A stretch of DNA of 12,506 bases from Anaerolineales bacterium (GCA_018263655.1 JAANWY010000332.1:1-12506), one strand, 5' to 3'; shown: positions 1-6,957, numbered from the stretch's first letter. The notes: generated by a model from the letters alone, not told the origin. Program-made: numbers and translations.

Positions 1-18
1 CCCCTTTTTCCGCATTTC

Positions 19-51
19 GCAGCTGCAGGGCAGTTGCCGGGCAGCTGCCTG
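19..51. repeat. short GC-rich repeat and palindrome cluster
   Basis: GCAGCTGC, itself a palindrome, occurs at 19-26 and 41-48 and can form an 8-bp stem. Between them is a related CAGTTGCC (31-38), so the 10-11 bp motif CAGYTGC is repeated three times. It lies 36-68 bp before the first start codon. No function can be assigned. It could be an operator or a decayed hairpin repeat. Confidence 0.4.
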
Positions 52-86
52 AGCAGTCACACCAATTCTATCACAAACAGCTACCG

Positions 87-2225
87 ATGACTACTCCGTA
101 TCCTCAATTCACTGGATCCAAATTCGTAGTGACGACTTCAGTCGTTCAAAAGGAAACGACGACTAAAGTCATCACTACGACCCAAAACCTGGACGTACTG
201 AAACTCATTGTGCTGACTCTCGTTTGCCTTCTGTCTCTCAGCGTCACGGGGGGCGCAGTCAGTCAAGGCCGTTCCAGAAAAATAAACGTCCCAAAACCCG
301 CCAGTTCCCCCGGGAATTCAAGAGGATTCTGGGATGATTATTTTTCTGGAACTCCTCAAGTACAAGCAGAAACTGGATGGCGGACGGCCTACCTGACTCA
401 ATCCGCAATTCGAGATATCGTCATGCTGGAGGATGGGGGCGGCTGGGCTGTCGGAGCAGCCGGCGCCATTCTGCGCTACGATGGCGAGGCGTGGCGAAAG
501 GGGGCGAGCCCTACCGACGAAACGCTCCACGCCGTCGCTTTCGGTTCTGCCATCGATGGCTGGGCTGTGGGAGAGGCCGGCACGGTTCTGCGCTACGACG
601 GCACCGAGTGGCGCCGCAGAAGCGCCCCAACCACAGCCGCTGATGACGTGTACGACATCGCGTTGACTGACGACGGGGCCTGGGCTGCCGGCCGGCGCTT
701 CAACACCGTTACGCGCCAGTTCGAAGGCCTAATCCTGCGCTTTGCCGATGGGACCTGGACCGAAACCGCCATCCCGCAGACCACATCACTGTACGCCGTC
801 GCCTTTTCGGCGCCCGATCAGGGGTGGGCCGTGGGTAAGGCCGGCGCGGTACTGCGGTGGGATGGCAATGAATGGAAGACGGATAGCAGTGCAGACGGGG
901 CGGACCTATACGCTGTTGCCATCACGGGCAGCGACGTGTGGGCCACTGGTGAGGGCGGTGTTTTTATCCACTGGGACGCCGATGGCTCTGAGATGGTGTG
1001 GCCACCCTCCGACGTCACGCTGAACGCAGTTGCATTCGCCAGTCCCGACGCCGGCTGGAGCGTAGGATATGGTGGCACGGTTCTGCACTACGACGGGAAC
1101 ACCTGGGCGCCAATGGAACTCGACCTCCCCCTCGACCCGGCTCTTTTTGGGCTATTCGTGGACACCGACGAAACACCCTGGGTCACGGGTGCCGGCGGTC
1201 TCATCGGGCGCGTCACGTCAGAAAGCTGGGAGTTTGCTGCGCAGCCTTATTTGGACGTTGATGTCACAAGCATCGACATGCCTGGAGACATTGCCGGCTG
1301 GGCCGTTGGCAGCCAACCGCCGCCCGCCGCCACCGAGGGCGTTGTGTTCTGGCGTTACACAGAAGACGGGTGGTGGACCCCGCAACACATTCGTGACGCA
1401 ATGCCGCTGTTCGACGTTGACATACTGTCGGAGGACGAAGCGTGGGCCGTGGGCCAGGATCACACCGTCGACGATCCGACAGAGGCCGGCATCGTGTGGC
1501 ATTACGCTGCTGGAGGCTGGCAACCGGCCGAGCCCCCCGAGGTGTCAACCTTGTTCGCCGTGGAAGCCGTCGGCCCCGACGACGCCTGGGCGGCTGGCCA
1601 AGATGGATCGCTGATGCACTTCAACGGCGATAACTGGCAAGAGCTCTCAGAGATCGCTGGGAACGTCCACCTGTATGGCCTGCACTTCAGGACAGCGAGC
1701 GATGGATGGGCCGTCGGGGAGCGGCTCGACCTCGTCAGTGAACCGCCGCGCTACGAGGCTGTAGCCTTCCACTTCGACGGTGGGACGTGGCAGTCGACGG
1801 CTGTACCCGAAACGGCGTGGGAGAAGACCACAGTCTCGATCTGGCGCCCCCGACTCCTGGCAGTCTATGCTCTAGCAGACGACAACGTGTGGGCCGTAGG
1901 CAACGCAGGCGCCATTCTGCACCACGATGGCACCGAATGGACAGTGGTGCAAGGGCTTCAAGACTACGGTCTGCTGGACGTCGACTTCGCTAACCCCGTT
2001 GACGGTTGGGCTATCGGCACGCGAGGCACCATCCTACGCTACCACGGCGGCAAGTGGTCCCACGGCGACAAGTGGTCACACGTCGACAGCTCAACGACGG
2101 CAACCCTGCGCGGCGTCGTGAGCGAACCGTGGGGCGAAGCATGGGTGGTTGGCAGCGAGGGGGCGTTCCTCTACCGCCAAGGCGTTGCCCCGTCGCGCAC
2201 GTACCTGCCGCTAATCGCACATTAG
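87..2225 (+). CDS. membrane-anchored or secreted beta-propeller protein, YCF48/WD-like repeats
   Basis: A 712-residue protein of unknown specific function. Residues 37-57 form one hydrophobic segment, a signal anchor or an uncleaved or late-cleaved signal peptide. From about residue 118 there are about 14 blades of the type GWAVG-x2-G-x-ILRYDG-x2-W, for example near residues 118, 152, 245, 325, 615 and 655. This suggests two seven-bladed propellers outside the membrane, perhaps for binding or scaffolding. The protein ends in TYLPLIAH, like the tail of the next gene. The ATG at 87 has no clear Shine-Dalgarno. The frame is open back to the window edge but contains no other ATG, GTG or TTG upstream. 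The next usable in-frame start is GTG 210, inside the hydrophobic segment. Residues 13-32 are encoded by an inverted-repeat element (123-180). The family assignment rests on repeat consensus only. Confidence 0.8.
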   Translation: MTTPYPQFTGSKFVVTTSVVQKETTTKVITTTQNLDVLKLIVLTLVCLLSLSVTGGAVSQGRSRKINVPKPASSPGNSRGFWDDYFSGTPQVQAETGWRTAYLTQSAIRDIVMLEDGGGWAVGAAGAILRYDGEAWRKGASPTDETLHAVAFGSAIDGWAVGEAGTVLRYDGTEWRRRSAPTTAADDVYDIALTDDGAWAAGRRFNTVTRQFEGLILRFADGTWTETAIPQTTSLYAVAFSAPDQGWAVGKAGAVLRWDGNEWKTDSSADGADLYAVAITGSDVWATGEGGVFIHWDADGSEMVWPPSDVTLNAVAFASPDAGWSVGYGGTVLHYDGNTWAPMELDLPLDPALFGLFVDTDETPWVTGAGGLIGRVTSESWEFAAQPYLDVDVTSIDMPGDIAGWAVGSQPPPAATEGVVFWRYTEDGWWTPQHIRDAMPLFDVDILSEDEAWAVGQDHTVDDPTEAGIVWHYAAGGWQPAEPPEVSTLFAVEAVGPDDAWAAGQDGSLMHFNGDNWQELSEIAGNVHLYGLHFRTASDGWAVGERLDLVSEPPRYEAVAFHFDGGTWQSTAVPETAWEKTTVSIWRPRLLAVYALADDNVWAVGNAGAILHHDGTEWTVVQGLQDYGLLDVDFANPVDGWAIGTRGTILRYHGGKWSHGDKWSHVDSSTTATLRGVVSEPWGEAWVVGSEGAFLYRQGVAPSRTYLPLIAH
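123..180. repeat. imperfect inverted repeat (double-hairpin repeat unit) inside coding sequence
   Basis: Arms 123-146 and 154-180 are imperfect reverse complements: TCGTAGTGA-C-GACTTCAGTCG against TCGTAGTGA-T-GACTTTAGTCG, plus a 3-nt insertion. Each arm is itself a small hairpin, ACGACT-TC-AGTCGT and GACGACT-AA-AGTCATC. This looks like a dispersed palindromic repeat present as an inverted pair. It encodes the Thr/Val-rich stretch of residues 13-32 of the propeller protein, just before its membrane segment. Confidence 0.6.
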
Positions 2226-2227
2226 TT

Positions 2228-2362
2228 TGACATTGTTAGATTACGTCTCGGTTAGATTACGTCTCGCGATGGGCGAAGGTCTCCTGACCGAGCCCGTTTC
2301 GCCTCGGTCAGGAGACCTTCGGCGATCAAAAGGCGGTCGCTGGGATAAATCTAACAATGTCA
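2228..2362. mobile_element. MITE-like element, 135 bp, between the two propeller genes
   Basis: The ends TGACATTGTTAGATT (2228-2242) and AATCTAACAATGTCA (2348-2362) are perfect 15-bp inverted repeats. The same 4 bp, AGTT, flanks both sides (2224-2227 and 2363-2366), a possible target duplication. The left flank overlaps the TAG stop codon of the upstream gene. Inside are a 16-bp tandem duplication (2235-2250 and 2251-2266) and a 19-bp perfect hairpin (2274-2321). There is no room for a transposase, so it would need help in trans. If the inverted repeat is counted as 16 bp (2227-2363), the AGTT duplication is lost, so the exact border is ambiguous. Confidence 0.65.
2274..2321. repeat. 19-bp perfect hairpin, partly repeated at 6485-6513
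   Basis: The arms are 2274-2292 and 2303-2321 (CGAAGGTCTCCTGACCGAG and its exact complement), with a 10-nt loop. The right arm with its flank (2297-2325) recurs identically, 29 of 29 bases, at 6485-6513 after rqcH. It could act as a transcription-blocking hairpin, but no T-run follows. Confidence 0.65.
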
Positions 2363-2378
2363 AGTTAGAAGTCAGTCT

Positions 2379-4544
2379 ATGCCACACAGAATGCGCTATC
2401 CAATCGGCCTCCGGGTCATGTTCAGCATCTCTCTGGCCCTGGGTCTGCTCGTCATGCTGCCAGTCACGTTCCGGACGCAAGCGGCGCCGTCCGCCGGCTC
2501 ACCCGGCACGCCGAAGCTCCCGTCAACCTACATCACAACCACGATTCGGCTGGCCACCGGCGTTCCTCGATGGCCTCGCGCCATGGCCGTTGATGCACTA
2601 GGCCTGGTGTATCTAGCCGATGGAGAGCGCGGGACGGTATCTGTGGTGAGTGGCCCGACGTTCGTGGACGTCATCTCCGTCGGACAGGAAGTCGCCGATG
2701 TTGCCGTGGACACGAGCGCCGAGTTCACATACGCCAGTGCTCCCGATCCCTACGCACTGTACGAGGGGCACATTGCCATCATCCACGGTGGGGGCGTGGT
2801 TGCGCGAGTGTCCGCCAGCGGCCGACCAGGCGTCCTGGCCGCAGACTCCCTGCACAACCGCGTCTACGCCGGTGTAAGCACCGAAGCTCCCTTTAGCGAT
2901 CAGATCGCTATCCTGCAACGTGATCGCCTTACCGGCTTTCCCAATGTACCGCCTGGAATTGTCGCGCTCGATGTGGATACTGAGCGCGATAGAGCGTACG
3001 TCGTCAGTCACGCTGCGGGAGGGGGGCTTTCCCCCAATCTGTCAATCATAAATGGCCTGACGAAGATGAACATGGGTGTAGTCCAGTTGGATCAGATGGG
3101 CGTGCCCCGAGACGTAGCTGTCGAGCCTACCACAGGCCTGGTATACGTAGTGGGCCAAACCGCCCATGACGGTGCCGGCACCGTTCTGGTGATCAGCGGC
3201 ACCCAGCAGATAGCCTCCCCGCTGACGGTTGGTGCGGACCCGCGACACCTGGCGGTCGACCCCCAACAGGGACGGATATACGTCACCAATGCCGGCGACG
3301 ACACAGTGACGGTGATTGCCGGCACCGACGTCGTCGACACCATCTCAGTGGGGCCTACGCCGGACGCTATCGCTGTCGACCCGGCACGCGACCGGGTATA
3401 CGTCTCCAATACTGGCGATGGCACGACGACGGTGTTGTCTAGTCACGGTGCGGTGACCACGCTGCCGGCCGGCGGTGGGACCTTAACTGTCGACACGGAG
3501 CGTGGCATCGCCTATCTGGCTGGCAATGGACTCGCGGTGGCTCAACACGACAGCCTGTTGCCGTCCAGACCCCCCACGGCCGCTATGCCGTCGCGCCTGG
3601 CCGTAAACCCTGAGACCGGATTGGGGTACGTGTGCAACCAGGGCACGGGTACGTCGGACGTCTTTCGGGCTACAGAAGTCATCACATCGCTGAGTTTGAG
3701 CAGCACCCCGTGGGATGTGGCAACCGACCCGGTGAGCGGTTGGATCTACGTGGGCCAGGAAGCGGGCCTGACTGTGTTGCACGATGCGACCGCGCAAGCG
3801 ACGCTCTCTATGTCGGCCCGGGATGTTGCAGTGGACCCGGGGCGTGGCCTAGCCTACGTCGCCGGTGACGACGGGGTGGCTGTGATTAGCGGAACGGACC
3901 ACGTGGCTACTATTCATCTTGTGTCAGCCCCCCGCTCGGTGGCCGTGAATCACGCGAACGGATACATCTACGCATCGGCCGGCGGTCAACCAGACGGATT
4001 CGTAGCGATCATGAGCGGGATGCAGCGTGTTAGCACCGTGACTACGGGTGCAACACCTGGCAAACTGGTGGTTGGCGGCGAGCAGGACCGGGTATTCGTA
4101 CTGCATCCCGCCCAAGGCCGGCTCTCCGTAATCGAGGGGTCTCGGCGCCGTTTCCCCAACATCTTCCTGCCGCGACCGGCGCTAGACGCGGCTCTCAGCC
4201 CCCGAACGGGCGATCTCTACGTCGCCACGCGTGGCCCCCTCGTACTGATTCGGCGCGGCAGCCAGCAACCCATAGACCTCGGAATCAAAGCATTGAGCGT
4301 CGCCTACGATGTGAAACGAGATTTGGCCTACGCAACCACCCAGGATGATCACATCGCCGTCCTGCATGACGCGGACGTCGTCGCGATGTTGCCGGCCGGC
4401 CACCGACCCGTGAATCTGGCCATTGATTCGGAGAGTGGGCGGGTGTTCGTGGCCAATTATGGGAGCGATACGATCACAGTTCTCGATCGCCAGAGGCCGC
4501 CGGATGTGTATCTACCGCTCATTCGACTGGGGGCCGGCGAGTGA
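2379..4544 (+). CDS. secreted YVTN-type beta-propeller protein
   Basis: A 721-residue protein of unknown specific role. It has an N-terminal signal peptide: positive n-region MPHRMRYPIGLR, hydrophobic core about residues 14-31, likely cleavage near the Ala pair at 35-36. The rest is about 16 repeats of the YncE/YVTN type, such as LAVDPQQGRIYVTN and IAVDPARDRVYVSN. Many alternate with strands of the type TVTVIAGTDVVDTISVG. The expected fold is one or two propellers outside the cell. The protein ends in VYLPLIRLGAGE, sharing the YLPLI tail with the upstream protein. ATG 2379 is used here; ATG 2391 is the alternative. Neither has a clear Shine-Dalgarno. The start lies only 12-16 bp after the 135-bp element, which probably separated two once closely spaced genes. 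Binding or surface-structural roles are plausible; no catalytic motif was seen. Confidence 0.8.
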   Translation: MPHRMRYPIGLRVMFSISLALGLLVMLPVTFRTQAAPSAGSPGTPKLPSTYITTTIRLATGVPRWPRAMAVDALGLVYLADGERGTVSVVSGPTFVDVISVGQEVADVAVDTSAEFTYASAPDPYALYEGHIAIIHGGGVVARVSASGRPGVLAADSLHNRVYAGVSTEAPFSDQIAILQRDRLTGFPNVPPGIVALDVDTERDRAYVVSHAAGGGLSPNLSIINGLTKMNMGVVQLDQMGVPRDVAVEPTTGLVYVVGQTAHDGAGTVLVISGTQQIASPLTVGADPRHLAVDPQQGRIYVTNAGDDTVTVIAGTDVVDTISVGPTPDAIAVDPARDRVYVSNTGDGTTTVLSSHGAVTTLPAGGGTLTVDTERGIAYLAGNGLAVAQHDSLLPSRPPTAAMPSRLAVNPETGLGYVCNQGTGTSDVFRATEVITSLSLSSTPWDVATDPVSGWIYVGQEAGLTVLHDATAQATLSMSARDVAVDPGRGLAYVAGDDGVAVISGTDHVATIHLVSAPRSVAVNHANGYIYASAGGQPDGFVAIMSGMQRVSTVTTGATPGKLVVGGEQDRVFVLHPAQGRLSVIEGSRRRFPNIFLPRPALDAALSPRTGDLYVATRGPLVLIRRGSQQPIDLGIKALSVAYDVKRDLAYATTQDDHIAVLHDADVVAMLPAGHRPVNLAIDSESGRVFVANYGSDTITVLDRQRPPDVYLPLIRLGAGE

Positions 4545-4585
4545 ATCCGCGGGCCAGAAGCTCAAGCATGCTGAAGCAGTAACCG

Positions 4586-4601
4586 TTCAAGTGGTCTTGA
4601 A
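4586..4601. other. small hairpin after the second propeller gene
   Basis: TTCAAG-TGGT-CTTGAA is a perfect 6-bp stem with a 4-nt loop, 41 bp after the stop codon. No T-run follows, so it is at best a weak terminator or RNA-end stabiliser. Confidence 0.35.
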
Positions 4602-4613
4602 GACAGACGCATA

Positions 4614-4710
4614 AGGTGACCGGCACTTGCGAAATCGGTCCAAGAACGAGCACACGAAGGTCAGCACAGCCACCTATCGTTGAAAACTGGGTTGGAAGTG
4701 CCGGTCACCT
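4614..4710. repeat. 97-bp element with perfect 15-bp inverted ends
   Basis: AGGTGACCGGCACTT (4614-4628) is matched exactly by its reverse complement AAGTGCCGGTCACCT (4696-4710). The 67 bp between hold no gene. The flanks show no target duplication. It fills most of the 202-bp gap between the second propeller gene and rqcH and could be a MITE or a long-loop hairpin. Confidence 0.6.
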
Positions 4711-4746
4711 GAACGCTTACCCGAAACAAACTGATCGCAACAGACT

Positions 4747-6453
4747 ATGTACTTCGACACCCTGACCGTCTCAGCAGTCACCGGCGAACTCCGCGAGCGC
4801 ATCGTCGGCGGGCGCGTTCAACATATCGTGCTACCCGACGAGCTGTCAATTGCACTCGAGATCTATGCGCATCGCCGGCGCCACTATCTGCTGGCTTCAG
4901 CCGACGCGCAATTTGCCCGGGTACATCTGACCGACGAGAAGCCTCGACGGGGCATGGAGACTGAGACCCCGCTGCTCCTATTGCTTCGCAAGTACGTGCG
5001 CGGCAGCCATCTGATGGGCATCATTCAGCCTCCGTGGGAACGCATCCTGCACTTCGAGTTCGAGCATCCGGAGGGTCAGACCACACTGACCGTGGAAACG
5101 ATGGGCCGGCACAGCAACATCATGCTGCTTGATGCACATGAGACGGTGCTCGATGCCGTGAAACGCGTCACGCCCGACATGAGCCGCGTGCGCCCGATCT
5201 TGCCCCAGATGGACTACGAACCACCGCCCCCCCAGAACAAACTCACCCCTGACCAGCTCACGGAACTCCGCGTACGCGATATCTTGGACGCGGCGGACCC
5301 GGACGATCAACTGTGGCGCGTATTGCTGCGCGGCATAATGGGCCTCAGCCCATTGTCGGCGCGCGAGGTCGCTTTTCGGGTCGCCGGGCAGCCCCGGGGT
5401 CCTGTGAGCGCGGTCGAAAGAATCACACCTGTGTTGGACGCGCTGGATGCGCTGGTTGGACCAATCAACACAGGCCAGTGGCACCCAACGCTGGTGCAGG
5501 ACAACGACGAAATCGTGGCCTTCGCCCCCTATCCGCTGACCCAGTACGAAGAATACGGGCCGGCCAACAGCATCAACACCGTCGTCGACGCGTACTACGC
5601 TCAAGAGATCGGCCGCGACGCCTATGCCGAAGCGCGGAGCAACGTCCAGACACTGATCGACAACGCTCGCGACAAGCTGGAGCACCAACTGCAATCACTG
5701 CAGCGCGCCACAGTCAGTGAAGGGGAAGTGGAGCGGCTGCGCCAGAGCGGGGAGCTGATTCTGGGCTATCAGTGGCAGATCGAGCCGGGCCAGACGGTGC
5801 TCGAAGTGCCGTACGACATCGACGGCGAGCCGCTGGAGATTAAGGTTGATCCAGGCAAGACACCGGTGGAGAATGCCCAGGCCTATTTCGAGCGCTACGA
5901 GAAGGCCAAACGCGCGGCACAACGGGTTCCGAAGCGCATCGCGAAGACCAAACTGGAGCACGCCTACCTGGATCAGTTGGAGACAGACCTGACGCTGGCC
6001 GAGAGCCGGCCCGACATCGACGCGGTGCACGAGGCGCTCGTGGATGCCGGCTTCGTCCCAGAAAAACGCCGGCGCAAGCCCTCTGGCCGCAGCGAGCCTA
6101 TCCACGCCGAGATCGAGGGCTTCACGGTGTGGATCGGGCGCAACGCACGCCAGAACGACCTGGTGACGTTTAAGCGGGGCGCTGCCAACGATCTCTGGTT
6201 ACACGCCCGAGGCATCCCGGGGGCGCATGTGATCATCAAGCGCGCCGGCCGCGACATCTCCGAGCGGGTCGTCAAGCGGGCCGCCCAGCTAGCCGCCTAC
6301 CACTCCAGCGCTCGCGACGATGCTCACGTCAGCGTGGACGTCACCCAAGTGCGAAACGTGCGGCGCATCAAAGGTGGCTCCCGCGGGCAGGTGTTGTACA
6401 CCGACGAGCGCACTTTACACATCGAACCGCAAAAGCCAAAGACCAGGGAGTAG
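4747..6453 (+). CDS. rqcH: NFACT-family ribosome quality control protein (RqcH/FbpA/Rqc2 homologue)
   Basis: A 568-residue cytoplasmic protein of the Rqc2/RqcH/FbpA family. Bacterial RqcH binds split 50S subunits carrying stalled nascent chains and recruits tRNA-Ala to add a C-terminal alanine tail that marks the chain for degradation. The NFACT-N region covers about residues 1-200, with the family block LLLLLRKYVRGSHL at about 76-89 and METMGRHSNIMLL-like sequence at about 118-130. A helical, coiled-coil-prone middle follows (about 290-440). NFACT-R/DUF814 runs from about 455 to 560, with FTVWIGRNARQNDLV and NDLWLHARGIPGAHVIIK. Length fits the family. The conserved Asp-Arg pair (D97/R98 in B. 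subtilis RqcH, recalled) appears as Glu98-Arg99. The ATG has no strong Shine-Dalgarno; the N-terminus matches family starts. Its neighbours are functionally unrelated. An older annotation would be 'fibronectin-binding protein A'. Confidence 0.9.
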   Translation: MYFDTLTVSAVTGELRERIVGGRVQHIVLPDELSIALEIYAHRRRHYLLASADAQFARVHLTDEKPRRGMETETPLLLLLRKYVRGSHLMGIIQPPWERILHFEFEHPEGQTTLTVETMGRHSNIMLLDAHETVLDAVKRVTPDMSRVRPILPQMDYEPPPPQNKLTPDQLTELRVRDILDAADPDDQLWRVLLRGIMGLSPLSAREVAFRVAGQPRGPVSAVERITPVLDALDALVGPINTGQWHPTLVQDNDEIVAFAPYPLTQYEEYGPANSINTVVDAYYAQEIGRDAYAEARSNVQTLIDNARDKLEHQLQSLQRATVSEGEVERLRQSGELILGYQWQIEPGQTVLEVPYDIDGEPLEIKVDPGKTPVENAQAYFERYEKAKRAAQRVPKRIAKTKLEHAYLDQLETDLTLAESRPDIDAVHEALVDAGFVPEKRRRKPSGRSEPIHAEIEGFTVWIGRNARQNDLVTFKRGAANDLWLHARGIPGAHVIIKRAGRDISERVVKRAAQLAAYHSSARDDAHVSVDVTQVRNVRRIKGGSRGQVLYTDERTLHIEPQKPKTRE

Positions 6454-6484
6454 GTGTTGGCGTGGTTGCCCAACAGCGGACGCC

Positions 6485-6530
6485 TTTCGCCTCGGTCAGG
6501 AGACCTTCGGCGACCAAAGCTTGCCGAAGG
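6485..6530. repeat. second copy of the 29-bp repeat, within a hairpin after rqcH
   Basis: 6485-6513 equals 2297-2325 base for base; after one difference the match continues for 4 more bases. Here its end CCTTCGGC (6504-6511) pairs with GCCGAAGG (6523-6530) over a 7-11 nt loop, a different partner from the first copy. It lies 32-77 bp after the rqcH stop. No T-run follows, so terminator function is uncertain. Confidence 0.6.
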
Positions 6531-6536
6531 AATGTC

Positions 6537-6674
6537 GGGTAGTGTCCCTTGACAATTGAGAAAAAATAGAGCATGCTATCAGCAAAAGTTTAGGAGGATA
6601 CCTGATGAAGCTGATAGGGTAGTGTTCAAACCGAACAAATGAGCTAGGGTTTTACACTGGACACTTTAGCTCAT
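6537..6674 (+). other. possible insertion-sequence relic with orphan translation start
   Basis: This stretch has no real gene but has the parts of a gene start. TTGACA is at 6549-6554, with only weak -10 candidates near 6572-6579. A strong Shine-Dalgarno TTTAGGAGG (6589-6597) precedes ATG 6605 by 7 nt. The frame stops after five codons (MKLIG). GGGTAGTGT occurs at 6537-6545 and 6617-6625. AGTGTCC (6541-6547) is inverted as GGACACT (6659-6665). ATGAGCTA (6639-6646) and TAGCTCAT (6667-6674) form another stem. An internally deleted insertion sequence would explain this; a short leader peptide is the alternative. Confidence 0.35.
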
Positions 6675-6713
6675 CGGTGATAATCTTGTAGTATAAGGGG
6701 ATTCCAGAATTTA

Positions 6714-6776
6714 AAACCTCCCAAAAACCCAAGATTTCTGAGGGAAACAGGCCATTTTTGGGAGGTTTATTTCCCT
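6714..6776. terminator. strong hairpin, probable bidirectional terminator
   Basis: AAACCTCCCAAAAA (6714-6727) pairs perfectly over 14 bp with TTTTTGGGAGGTTT (6755-6768). On the minus strand the stem is followed by a T/A-rich tail. On the plus strand it is followed by ATTTCCC. It lies between rqcH (plus) and the tRNA operon (minus), where a two-way terminator makes sense. AGGGAAA in the loop (6741-6747) can also pair with TTTCCCT (6770-6776), which would make a pseudoknot. Confidence 0.6.
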
Positions 6777-6798
6777 GGAAGTCCCTAATAATCAAACA

Positions 6799-6834
6799 AT
6801 TGGGCCGGCCCCCAACCAAGGCAACCGGCCCAAT
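6799..6834 (-). terminator. rho-independent-like terminator of the tRNA operon
   Basis: ATTGGGCCGG (6799-6808) and CCGGCCCAAT (6825-6834) form a perfect 10-bp GC-rich stem with a 16-nt loop. Read on the minus strand, it is followed by TTGTTTGATTATT, a T-rich tail. It starts 44 bp after the last tRNA. Confidence 0.6.
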
Positions 6835-6849
6835 CACCAGAACCACAGC

Positions 6850-6869
6850 ACCTTTACAATCGAAAAGGT
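6850..6869 (-). other. small hairpin just after the last tRNA
   Basis: ACCTTT (6850-6855) and AAAGGT (6864-6869) form a 6-bp stem with an 8-nt loop, extended by imperfect CAC/GTG pairing. It lies 9 nt beyond the tRNA 3' end on the minus strand, with no T-run. It may be a trailer structure for tRNA 3' processing. Confidence 0.35.
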
Positions 6870-6877
6870 ACAGTGTG

Positions 6878-6950
6878 TGGACCCGGTAGGATTTGAACCT
6901 ACGACCGACCGGTTATGAGCCGGTTGCTCTAACCACTGAGCTACGGGTCC
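6878..6950 (-). tRNA. tRNA with CAT anticodon, probably Ile2 (lysidine type), else elongator Met
   Basis: The minus strand folds as a full cloverleaf of 73 nt. The acceptor is GGACCCG/CGGGTCC, the D arm GCTC...GAGC, the anticodon stem ACCGG/CCGGT with loop CTCATAA, and the T arm GTAGG-TTCAAAT-CCTAC. The discriminator is A. No CCA is encoded. The anticodon CAT fits elongator Met or Ile2, whose C34 is changed to lysidine by TilS. The sequence as I recall it is closer to bacterial Ile2 (GGACC...CGGCTCATAACCG...). Initiator Met is excluded by the paired acceptor end and the lack of three G:C pairs at the anticodon-stem base. Confidence 0.9.
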
Positions 6951-6957
6951 AAGCTAG

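Noticed and set aside
4978..5694. Long minus-strand frame of 238 codons
   Set aside because: It lies antisense to rqcH in GC-rich DNA where stops are rare. Composition is rich in Arg, His and Val with no domain-like motif, while the plus strand is a clear NFACT protein.
6652..6846. Minus-strand frame of 64 codons in the spacer before the tRNAs
   Set aside because: It runs through two strong hairpins (6714-6776 and 6799-6834), has no Shine-Dalgarno, and shows no recognisable motif.
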